Below, one piece after another: positions 55,297 to 63,229 of a DNA stretch of 64,000 bases. Numbering within the stretch: the stretch's first letter is position 1; each line of letters starts with the position of its first letter. The position numbers and the translations under genes are program-made. The stretch is from Pelagomonas calceolata. Taxonomy: Eukaryota > Sar > Pelagophyceae > Pelagomonadales > Pelagomonadaceae. The notes beneath the pieces were generated by a model. That model saw nothing but the letters and a program-made list of their open reading frames with translations, was not told the DNA's origin and did no database searches. The DNA is taken from the NCBI GenBank assembly GCA_918797485.1, contig CAKKNE010000006.1:1240001-1304000 (forward strand), read 5' to 3'.

Positions 55297-55676
55297 CAAG
55301 TCAGTCGGTCATGAAACAAATGATCGCGTTATGGTCCATGGTGAAGGTACACGGGCTGATGGTCGCAGGTCCGGGATCTATGCCCCAATTAACGAGATCG
55401 TGGGCTCGCGAGTTGGCCGACCCGCGCCGAGCATCTTTGGGTCTCGGAGCAATGTAGTACACAATCAAGCCGGGTATCTGGCCCATCCCACAACTAAATC
55501 GCCTGAAACGCAAATTTATTTTGTAAACCACCGGTCTGGGGCCAATTCAGTGCCCCGCGTACGCACCGTCGTCCGCGGAGAACGGGCAAGTCGGTCGATT
55601 GTGAATAAAACAACGGCGTTATGGTCCATCTGGATAGTGGCGTCGCTGATACTCGCGGGTCTAGGTTCTAAGGCCC
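55297..55676 (+). repeat. Diverged direct repeat of about 90 bp
   Basis: 55297-55387 and 55587-55676 align: AGTCAGTCGG / AAGTCGGTCG, both containing GCGTTATGGTCCAT, then CTGAT, then a GGTC...GCCCC end. The copies differ at roughly a third of positions, so the duplication is old. Confidence 0.6.
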
Positions 55677-56200
55677 CCTTTGCTAAAAGTCATGGTCGCG
55701 AAATCTCCGTATCGCGAGGCTCCAACAGGCCATCTAATGTAGCTCAGTAGAGCCGAGGCGGCTAGGATGGCCTCTACCACCAACAAAAGGAAGGAAACGA
55801 ACATAAACTCGGGAGTTGTCTAGTAGAATTCTTTTCCCGCCCTCCGAGCGCGGGCCGTCGGCTCCGGTTCCGTCGATTATGTATGAAAACTGGGCTGGAG
55901 TTGATATGATGTACCATTTGAACGGTAGAAGGCATCGTCAATCGCTGGTGTATTTTGGCGAGCCGTAAGACTCATCCGCGAATGTCGCGGGCGGTGCCTT
56001 CCGGGAGGCGCGAAGGTATGTTTCCGGGCCGCTACTCTGAAATATTTGGTCTCGGCGAACGAATAGGATGTATTCTGAATTTGGGTCATTCTTTTGACGC
56101 TATTGAGGCGTATCTTTAAATTTGCTAATATGTCGTTTTACGCTAGGTAATGAAGAGGGCTTTGGAAGGCGTTTGGTCGAGCTAGGCTACTCGCCACCCC

Positions 56201-56251
56201 TCCACGCCATCGAGCAGCAGACTCATCACGGGAGACGTCGCGTCGATGGCG
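56201..56251. repeat. Introner-core hairpin outside any gene
   Basis: CTCCACGCCATCGAGCAG, then about 20 nt, then GTCGCGTCGATGGCG: the two arms of the introner core, without TIRs or splice sites. A decayed introner copy in non-coding DNA. Confidence 0.55.
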
Positions 56252-56325
56252 TCGCGAGGCCATACAGAGTAGCATGTGATTTTACGTATGATTTCCGGTT
56301 GGATTCTCTCGGGGGTTGGATTTCC

Positions 56326-56617
56326 TCAGGCGGGCCCGTGGTGGCCGACGCCGCGCGCCGGCCGCGCCGTCGCTGTCTTCACCACAACTTCAACCGCCGG
56401 CGCGTCCGCGTAGACGAGCGAGGCCTTCGGCGGCGCTTCGTCGACGGACGTGAGCGTGTCCTCGGAGAAGACGAAGGACTTGGTCGAGACCGGCTGCTCG
56501 AGGTCGAAGACCTTGCCGACGACGGCGAGCGGCGCCTCCTTCGTCGACTTCGCGAAGCGGCCCTCGCCGCGCCACCGAGCGAAGCAGCAGATGATCATGA
56601 CCCAGCTCAGCACGAAC
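56326..56617 (-). pseudogene. Orphan last exon of an unknown membrane protein
   Basis: Minus-strand frame: FVLSWVMIICCFARWRGEGR (a hydrophobic start), then AKSTKEAPLAVVGKVFDLEQ, VSTKSFVFSEDTLTSVDEAP and a stop. It follows a good acceptor (GGCGCAG). Its upstream exons are absent: 14 nt away begins the truncated MYND-TPR copy on the other strand. Likely a gene whose front was lost. Confidence 0.4.
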
Positions 56618-56630
56618 CTGCGCCGCTGGC

Positions 56631-57560
56631 GTGATCGCGGTCGAGGCGTGCGCGGACGACACGAAGGGCCAGACGTGCTACATCTGCACGCAGGCTTTGC
56701 ATTGGAAGACAAAGGAGGGCCTCGTGCGCATGTGTGCATGCCGCGGGACGGCGGGTTTCGCGCACGTGTCGTGCTTGGCGGAGCAGGCGAAGATTTTGGT
56801 CGCGGAGGCCGAGGAGAACAATTTGGATGACAAGCCGTTCAATGAGAGGTGGGTTCGGTGGCTCAACTGTAGTCTGTGCGAGCAACGATACCACGGCGTC
56901 GTGTGGTGCGCGCTCGGGTGGGCGTGCTGGAAGACATACTTGGGGCGGCCCGAGTGGGACTGGGCTCGGCGTGGTGCGATGAGCGTGCTTGGGAACGCTT
57001 TATTCGATGTAGAACGCTATGAGGACGCGCTGTCCGTACAAGAGGCAGAGTTGTCTATGGCGCGGCGCCTTGACGCATCAGAAGAACACATACTTGTCGT
57101 GCGGAGCAATCTTGCGAGCACGTATGAAGTGCTTGGACGGGATGAAGAGGCCCTGGTTCTGCGGCGAGACGTACACTCCAGGCGTGTGAACCGCGACGGC
57201 GAGGAACATACAACGACTCTCATAGCAGCCAACAACTACGCACTGTCCCTTATGCATCTACAACGCTACCAAGAAGCCAAGAGTCTATTGCGCAGAACTC
57301 TGCCCGTGGCGCGACGTGTTCTCGGAGACGATGATGAAACTACGCTCAGACTGAGGTGGTATTTCGCCGGAGGGGTTGTCGAGGATCCCGCCAGCACGCT
57401 CGACGATCTACGCGAGGCAGTGGCGACGCTCGTGGAAATAGAACGGACCGCGCGGCGCGTGCTCGGTGGCGCGCACCCGACCACAACGGGGATTGAGCAC
57501 CGCCTGCGACTCGCGCGAGCCGCGCTCCGCGCCCGCGAGACGCTGTCGGGGAAATCCTAA
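56631..57560 (+). pseudogene. MYND-TPR family copy lacking the MYND domain
   Basis: The frame is open for 309 codons from VIAVEACADDTKGQTCYIC through the RING-variant finger (CACRGTAGFAHVSC) and TPRs to RARETLSGKS. The first 70 residues of the family, with MYND and start codon, are missing; the copy begins mid-domain at the breakpoint with the orphan exon. Only GTG or an internal ATG could start it. It has no visible stop or frame damage, so it is young or still expressed from another start. Confidence 0.65.
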
Positions 57561-57571
57561 GACTAAAGAAA

Positions 57572-58498
57572 CTAGTACCCGCCCCCCGCGTACAACAGCG
57601 TCTTCGCCGGCTGCGCCTTCGGCGCCCGCGCGCGGACCGACGCCGCCGTGTTCACGGCTAGCAGCGCCAGGCGCGCGCGCTTCGCGTCCGCGCCGTCGCC
57701 CTCGGCATCCGTCCGGTCGCAGAGCGCGAGCCACTCCTTCAGGCCCGACCGCATTTCTTCCGAAGACGGTCGCAGCAACGAGCGCGCGGCGCACGCGGAC
57801 TCGAGGCATTCGACGGGCAACGCGTCGATCTCGCTCCGCCGTAAAGCCGCATCTCCGTCGACCAACCGCTCCATGCCCTTGCGCACGTGGCCCCGGTGCA
57901 TCCAGCGCGGCAGCCAGCCGTAGGGCCCATCTAAAGCGCGCGACGCCGCCTTGAGCGCGACTGATGGTAGTTCCTCGCCCTCGGCGTTCATCGCTATGCG
58001 TAAAGCCGCTTTCTTCGACGACGCTCCTAATACACCCTGGAGGCAGTTGACGTGTTCCAAAGAAATGTCGGCCGGGGTCTGCGCCTTCTTCTTGTCGAGG
58101 GCGGCTTTGTCGAAGGCGTCGAGCATCTTTTCCAGAGCTTGTTTCCGTCTTTTTTCCCCGTCGGCGAAGCGTCTGGCGCGCGTCACCGGCGTCTCGTAGG
58201 TCGACGGCAGCATGCCCGGGTAGAAGTACAAGGCTAGCGGCGTGTACAACTTCGCGTACAACGCGAGCCATAAAACAGAAAAGCACTTCCCGATGTCGTT
58301 GTTCGCGTTCTCGAGGCGGTCCCACTCCGGATACAGCAGGTTCACGCCGTCCTTGCGGCGCTTCCGTATCTTGTTCGCGGCCTTCTGCTCATTAACCAAA
58401 GCTTTCGTGCGACTCAGGAAGCCACCAACAGGCTTGGTGACGAAGGCGATCGCGCCGGCGTGCGCCACGAGCGTCAAGAGGAGGGCGAGGCGGGGCAT
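57572..58498 (-). CDS. Plastid-targeted LETM1-like protein
   Basis: A 308-residue protein. The ATG at 58498 begins a signal peptide (MPRLALLLTLVAHAGAIAFV) with an AIAF motif at the cut site, the heterokont plastid-import sign; an upstream ATG would spoil this. Residues about 50-100 match the LETM1 membrane region (GVNLLYPEWDRLENANNDIG, then LALYFYPGMLPSTYETP). Helical ribosome-binding-like segments follow (ISLEHVNCLQGVLGASSKKA; RSGLKEWLALCDRTDAEGD). LETM1 proteins act in K+/Ca2+-H+ exchange and ribosome anchoring; a plastid version is known in plants and algae. The C-terminus is short, without an EF hand. Confidence 0.8.
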   Translation of the reverse strand: MPRLALLLTLVAHAGAIAFVTKPVGGFLSRTKALVNEQKAANKIRKRRKDGVNLLYPEWDRLENANNDIGKCFSVLWLALYAKLYTPLALYFYPGMLPSTYETPVTRARRFADGEKRRKQALEKMLDAFDKAALDKKKAQTPADISLEHVNCLQGVLGASSKKAALRIAMNAEGEELPSVALKAASRALDGPYGWLPRWMHRGHVRKGMERLVDGDAALRRSEIDALPVECLESACAARSLLRPSSEEMRSGLKEWLALCDRTDAEGDGADAKRARLALLAVNTAASVRARAPKAQPAKTLLYAGGGY

Positions 58499-58729
58499 GG
58501 TTGCGTTGCGCGCTTGCGTAAGGCGGTGCCGCGCTGCGGTTTCTCGTCGCGCCGCCGGCGTTTGGGCTGCCAATGGCAGCTATCGGCGACTGGGGTCTGT
58601 GTGCCTCTGGCGGCCGCGGTGCTCGCGATTGCGGCGTCCTCCTATGGTAGAGGAGGCGTACACGCGTAGCTGCAACTGGATATGCACCCGCTGCCGATTA
58701 TCGCGGCAGAAACGTCTTGGCGAGATGCA

Positions 58730-58754
58730 GCTAGCGTGCAGTAAGACACACTAG
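58730..58754 (+). promoter_or_regulatory. CTAG palindrome element, copy 13
   Basis: GCTAGCGTGCAG, then TAAGACACACTAG; two extra bases in the right arm. It is 232 nt upstream of the LETM1-like ATG. Confidence 0.55.
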
Positions 58755-58766
58755 AAAAACCGACAG

Positions 58767-58876
58767 AGGTACGGATACACCGTAACATCGACTACCCTAG
58801 GTACGGATACTACTTGTAGTAGTTCTAGCACCGTAACATCATCTCATAATATACAATATATACAATATCACTTATC
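58767..58876. repeat. Interrupted direct repeat in AT-rich 3' flank
   Basis: GGTACGGATAC followed by ACCGTAACATC (58768-58789) recurs at 58800-58840, where about 20 nt (TACTTGTAGTAGTTCTAGC) separate the two halves. AT-rich sequence (ATACAATATATACAATATC) follows up to the stop of the fusion gene. Confidence 0.6.
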
Positions 58877-58877
58877 A

Positions 58878-61280
58878 TCACATACCTAGCGGACCCACAT
58901 AGGCGCTGCTGTGTGGTGGGACCGAAGACTTGCTACGGCTCCGCCGGCTCCGGTAGTTCGACCGCGCCGGGGCCTGGTACGTGTTCTCGCGCGGCAGGTC
59001 GCCGCTGGGGCAGCCCGACCAGTACTCGAGGAACACGCAGAACGTCGACCACGTCGCCTCGCGTAGGTCTACCACGAGTAAACGGTCGGGCTGGTCGGAG
59101 AAGAAATCCTGGACGCGCCGGTTGTGCTCTTCGTAGGCCTCGATGAACGTTTCGTTGTCGAAGCGCGTGACACCTAGCAGCGTCGTGTACGTTCTGATGA
59201 GCTTTTCCTTCTTGCTGGCTTTGACGGCCACCCACCGTTCCACGGACGCCCACCAGCTCTGGCTCTCCCGCACCGTAAGAATGAAACGAGCGTTCTCGTG
59301 CCGCTTGGCCAGCTCCTCGTAGAGGCGCGCGCCGCCGAACTGCGGTATTGCCGCCGCGCTGCACCAGGGCGAGTCCTCGAAGGCGCGCGCGGGCGACGCC
59401 GCCGCCGCGAGCGCGGGCTCGGGGTCGCCCTGCCGCACGAGCGCGCGCGAGGCCGCGACCCGAATCTTGCCCGGCAGGGCCGGCGTCATCTTGAGTGTGG
59501 ATAAAATCCGCTCCATCGTCGTCGTGCCCGTCTTCTTGAAGCCGATGACGAAGATCTTGCGCGACGCGTCGTGCTTCGCCGGCTTGTGCACGACGGCACA
59601 CGGCGACGTTGGTGAGCACGTCGTCGAGGACGAGATCTTCGCGCGACAGACCAAGTCCGGAGAGGCCTCCGTGAAGTTGAGCGGCCACGCCTCTCGCAGT
59701 ATTCCGTCTGCCGACGCGACCGCGCGCAGCGCGACCATGAGCGCCGGTTGATCCGGGGGTTGGGTGCCTCGCGGCCCACCAATGAGCCGATACGCGAGTA
59801 GCGCCACCGAGAACAGCGCGCGGCCGCGGGGCCCGTTGACGACCACGACGTTCGAACTATGTTGCACTGCCCAGGGATCCGACGTCCCCAGGTACTTCGA
59901 GGTCGCCATCACATCCCCATCTACACCAGCATCGAGGAGGCGCCGCATCGAGTTCGGCGCGCAGACCCGCGAGTCGAAGTCGAGGTAGAGCGTCCGGTCG
60001 AAGGGGCTCGCCGCGACACTCATCAGTTTGTACGCCTTGTACATGCCGTCCAAGCGCAAGGCTCCGGCGGCCATCTTCCGGATCGGCTCATTAATATCGA
60101 AGATGAGGTCGAAGAACGGTCTCAGTGAATCGGCGGCGGCGTGCAGCTCTGATTCGAGGTAGAGCGCGTATCCTATACGGGACCGTTCCGTCGCGTTCTT
60201 GACCCCAACAACGCGTTGTAAATGAGCGACCGCCGGCGCGACCTCGGCGGCCACGAAGCTAGCTGATCCCGCGGCAGCGAAGAGCACGCCCTCGCGCCGC
60301 TTCTCGGGCGCGAGCCGCGCCACCGCCGCGCGCCGCGCGACCGTCGCGGCGGCCACGAAGCGCCGCGCGTGGTCGACCGTGAGCCGCCCGTAGGCGCGCC
60401 GCTCCGAGGGACCCCACTCGCTCCTCGGCCCCTTCTTAGGGCCGGTGACGGGCCCGTAGCGCACAAATGACACGTCATTCATGCAGTGCGCCGCGTGCAA
60501 GGCCGCGTCGCGCGCGTACAGTGCTCGCACGTACGCCGCGTTGGCCGGTGCGAGCATGCCGCCATGCGATTTGTTCGGCGAGGCGTGGTGCGTCGTCGCC
60601 TCGGTGGCGGGCGGAGCTCGTAAATCCCAGCGCGCCGCGACGGCGCGGACGCCGGCATCCAACGCCTCGGTGCAGACGAAGGCGACCGCGAGCGACCCGT
60701 TGGCCCGCGGCTCGAAGCCGCGCAGGTAGTACTCCTCGATGGGCATGAGCCAGTGCTGCGCGTTCGGCGCGAGGCTGACGCGGAGCGCGGCGGCGTGTTT
60801 CGCATGTGTGACGTCGCGCAGCGCCTCCACGTAGCCGTCGACGTCGTCACCAAAAATGTCGGCCAAGTCTCGGTTCGCCCGTTTTTTCGCCCCACCGGCG
60901 ACGCGCCGCTGGAACCCGGACACGAGCCGCGCCGCGGGGTCCCGCAGCGAGATGACCACGCGGTCGTAGCCCGCGCGACTGGCGTCTCTTAGTGAACAGG
61001 CGTGGTCGTGGTGCGCCGCGGCGCCGGCCGCGGCCATGGTCCTCGTGACCGACTCGCTGCCGGTGCGCGCGATCGCCAGGTTCACGACGCGGGAGCGGCG
61101 GCCGCGAAGATGCCAGATCTGCCGGCAGTCCACCGCCGAGGATACTTTCGCGGAGAGCGTGTAGTTCGCGGTGGGCGCGGGAGGCCGGCGCCTCCTCGGC
61201 GTGGTAGGGACGCGTTTCCGGACCGTTTTCTTACCGGCGTGCGCGAGGCACAACAGCGTCGTTAGTGGCAGGAGCTTCAT
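58878..61280 (-). CDS. Sulfotransferase-glycosyltransferase-sulfotransferase fusion protein
   Basis: An 800-residue protein. The ATG at 61280 starts a signal peptide (MKLLPLTTLLCLAHAG); the open frame further up is not signal-like. Residues about 45-290 form a sulfotransferase with PAPS loop-like LAIARTGSESVTRTM and 3'-phosphate motif VISLRDPAARLVSGFQRR. Residues about 320-560 form a GT-A-like fold (FDRTLYLDFDSRVCAP with DxD; VDGDVMATSKYLG; VQHSSNVVVVNG). Residues about 565-790 form a second, more canonical sulfotransferase (IFVIGFKKTGTTTMERIL; FILTVRESQSWWASVERW). It probably acts in the Golgi on sulfated polysaccharides, building and sulfating one glycan. No frame breaks are seen. Confidence 0.82.
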   Translation of the reverse strand: MKLLPLTTLLCLAHAGKKTVRKRVPTTPRRRRPPAPTANYTLSAKVSSAVDCRQIWHLRGRRSRVVNLAIARTGSESVTRTMAAAGAAAHHDHACSLRDASRAGYDRVVISLRDPAARLVSGFQRRVAGGAKKRANRDLADIFGDDVDGYVEALRDVTHAKHAAALRVSLAPNAQHWLMPIEEYYLRGFEPRANGSLAVAFVCTEALDAGVRAVAARWDLRAPPATEATTHHASPNKSHGGMLAPANAAYVRALYARDAALHAAHCMNDVSFVRYGPVTGPKKGPRSEWGPSERRAYGRLTVDHARRFVAAATVARRAAVARLAPEKRREGVLFAAAGSASFVAAEVAPAVAHLQRVVGVKNATERSRIGYALYLESELHAAADSLRPFFDLIFDINEPIRKMAAGALRLDGMYKAYKLMSVAASPFDRTLYLDFDSRVCAPNSMRRLLDAGVDGDVMATSKYLGTSDPWAVQHSSNVVVVNGPRGRALFSVALLAYRLIGGPRGTQPPDQPALMVALRAVASADGILREAWPLNFTEASPDLVCRAKISSSTTCSPTSPCAVVHKPAKHDASRKIFVIGFKKTGTTTMERILSTLKMTPALPGKIRVAASRALVRQGDPEPALAAAASPARAFEDSPWCSAAAIPQFGGARLYEELAKRHENARFILTVRESQSWWASVERWVAVKASKKEKLIRTYTTLLGVTRFDNETFIEAYEEHNRRVQDFFSDQPDRLLVVDLREATWSTFCVFLEYWSGCPSGDLPRENTYQAPARSNYRSRRSRSKSSVPPHSSAYVGPLGM

Positions 61281-61835
61281 TGCGCTGGTCGGAGCTGTGA
61301 TTGATGTGCTTGGCAGCGCAATACGCAGGTTTCGCACCGCTATTAATGCATTTTGGTGCAGCCAGTGAGAGCGCTCTCTGCACCAGCTGACAGACGCCGA
61401 ACGGCGGCACCGGAACCGTGCCAGCGATGAAAAATACGTGTCTGTGTATAGTGTGCAGCTCTGCAGCGTCCGCTCGTCTTGCGGTGAGCGCCACGCTGTG
61501 CGCGCGGCTGGAAAGTGATTGACACGGGTTTTGCAGCGGACGAAAGGCCGAAGCCAACCATCGGAGGGACTCGCCCGCGCCCGCGAAACGTCTCGGGCAA
61601 CCAACGCACGGGCGCGCGACAAGATTAGCACAACAGATGCGCGCGCCCTGCCTCGTGGCGCTGCACAGCGAGGACGCCGCGGCACAACCGGGAGCGCCCC
61701 ATCGCTCGCCGCACGAAAGGCATCGACCACTACCGTCCCATAGCTATCAAAAAGACGCTGCCCGCGACTCCATCAGGCAGCCCCACCGCAAAACAGTGAG
61801 CAGTCCGTGGAACGCCGCCGTCGCGACCCCAAGCT
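61281..61835. other. Divergent intergenic region
   Basis: 555 nt between the fusion gene and the kelch gene. The frame of the fusion gene stays open far into it, but without signal or family features. No CTAG palindrome or RNA gene is seen. Confidence 0.4.
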
Positions 61836-63050
61836 ATGGCATCGACCTGGACGGTCGCGAGCGCCCAGCCTACCGACGCGCGGGGCGACGAGCACACGCC
61901 GGCGCCGCGGTATGGGCACGGCGCGGCCATCGCCGAGGACATCATGACGATAACGCATGGGTACTACTTTGACCATGAAAGGTGCAAGCCCATGTTCCTG
62001 GACGACACGTGGGAGTACCACACGACGCACAAGAAGTGGCGCTACCGAAGTCTCGGTTCCGTGAGGCCGTGCAAGCGCTTCCACGTGCAATATGCCTGGG
62101 ACGCTTCTCACTTGTACTTGTTCGGCGGGACCGATGGCGGTCTCAGAGTGAACAAGGGCGAGAATTTTATTTTTGGCCCTAGAGCGGAGTTTAATGATTT
62201 GTGGCGCTTGCAACTCAACGAAGAGTCGGCGCGGTGGGAAAAGCTCCACGGCGGCTCGGACGAGACCTACAACGCCGTCGAGGGGCAGGACGTGCCGCGG
62301 AAGGCGCACATGGGCGGCTGCGCCTGCGCCGCCGGCAAAGTGTATACGTTTGGCGGGCTCTGTGGAGATGAGAGTGAAGAGCCGGACGGCCTCGAGGCGC
62401 TGGGCGAATTGTGGGCTTGGAATATTGGGGAAGCCGCCTGGTCGCGCGCGAAAACGACGGGTTCGAAACCGGACGCGCGGTACGGGTGTGGCATGGTTTC
62501 CGATGGGGATGGTTTTTTGCTGACGGGCGGACGAGTGAGGGATAAGGAGGACGAAGATGCCCGGAAATTGTTCGACGACCTCTGGCGGCTAGATTGTACG
62601 ACGATGGCCTGGTCTTTATTACATAGAGACCCGCTCCTCAAGCGCGTCGACGCGGCGGTCTGCCGCGCCGGCAACCACCTCATCCTGTGGGGCGGGAACG
62701 TCGCCGAGCAGCCGATCGCGGCGGAGGTCCCGTGCGACGGCGTTCTGTATGATGACCAATTCAGAGCGTGCGCGCCGCTACCCGTCAGACCGTGCGACGT
62801 GCCTTCGGGCTTGACCGAGGCGCCGCCGTTCGGGCGGCTGCACGCGACGCTGGTCTCGATCCCGGACGGGGCGCGGCGCGTCCTGCTCTTATTCGGGGGC
62901 GAGAGCGTGCACCCGCACATGTACCACGGGTCCGTCTACGAGGCGCGGCTCTTCCTGCCCGGGAGCAGCGAGGACCCGCCGGACCTCGGGGACCTGTCGC
63001 TCGCGCCCGCTCCCGCTCCCGCTCCCGCGCCGGCGCCGGCGCCCGCTTGA
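61836..63050 (+). CDS. Kelch-repeat protein
   Basis: A 404-residue protein with about six kelch blades (RYGHGAAIAEDIMTITHGYY; HLYLFGGTDGG; KVYTFGGLCGD; ARYGCGMVSDGDGFLLTGGR; NHLILWGGN; RRVLLLFGGESVHP), forming a beta-propeller. No F-box, BTB or signal peptide; an unusual (Pro-Ala)n tail ends the protein. It is a protein-binding scaffold of unknown partner. Blade-to-blade WRL / WAW tryptophans (NDLWRLQLNEES; GELWAWNIGEAAWS; DDLWRLDCTTMAWS) are well kept, so the fold should be sound. Confidence 0.85.
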   Translation: MASTWTVASAQPTDARGDEHTPAPRYGHGAAIAEDIMTITHGYYFDHERCKPMFLDDTWEYHTTHKKWRYRSLGSVRPCKRFHVQYAWDASHLYLFGGTDGGLRVNKGENFIFGPRAEFNDLWRLQLNEESARWEKLHGGSDETYNAVEGQDVPRKAHMGGCACAAGKVYTFGGLCGDESEEPDGLEALGELWAWNIGEAAWSRAKTTGSKPDARYGCGMVSDGDGFLLTGGRVRDKEDEDARKLFDDLWRLDCTTMAWSLLHRDPLLKRVDAAVCRAGNHLILWGGNVAEQPIAAEVPCDGVLYDDQFRACAPLPVRPCDVPSGLTEAPPFGRLHATLVSIPDGARRVLLLFGGESVHPHMYHGSVYEARLFLPGSSEDPPDLGDLSLAPAPAPAPAPAPAPA

Positions 63051-63120
63051 GAAAGTACCTTTGTAAATTCGCATTTCAGACACCTATCTACCGTGCGCTG
63101 CGGAAAACACGCGCTTGCTT

Positions 63121-63143
63121 GCTAGCGACTGTAAGACACTAGC
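63121..63143 (+). promoter_or_regulatory. CTAG palindrome element, copy 14
   Basis: GCTAGCGACTGTAAGACACT, then AGC; 87 nt upstream of the ATG at 63230. Confidence 0.6.
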
Positions 63144-63229
63144 AAGACTTCCGCTGTGCTCTGCAGACGCGTTGCGTGGCCGCACGGCTGCCCGCTGCCC
63201 ATCAGCTCTTCGTGGCAGCCCCAGGCGCG

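Larger units (their letters stand above)
54700..56150. other. AT-richer, gene-poor island
   Basis: About 1.45 kb with visibly lower GC than either side, many short inverted repeats and no recognised protein. ORFs of 126 and 159 codons (54717-55097 and 55271-55750) have scattered stops in neighbouring homologous parts and no family features, so they are not called. It may be decayed foreign or mobile DNA. Confidence 0.5.

Noticed and set aside
54717-55750. Two ORFs in the AT-richer island as genes
   Set aside because: They include the inverted and direct repeats, lack domains, and have a composition unlike the neighbouring genes.
55738-55790. A-box-like TAGCTCAGTAG suggesting a tRNA
   Set aside because: No anticodon stem, T arm or B box follows at a usable distance.
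61281-61730. N-terminal extension of the fusion sulfotransferase frame
   Set aside because: The 150 extra residues are Arg/Ser rich without domain or targeting signal, while the internal Met starts a clear signal peptide.
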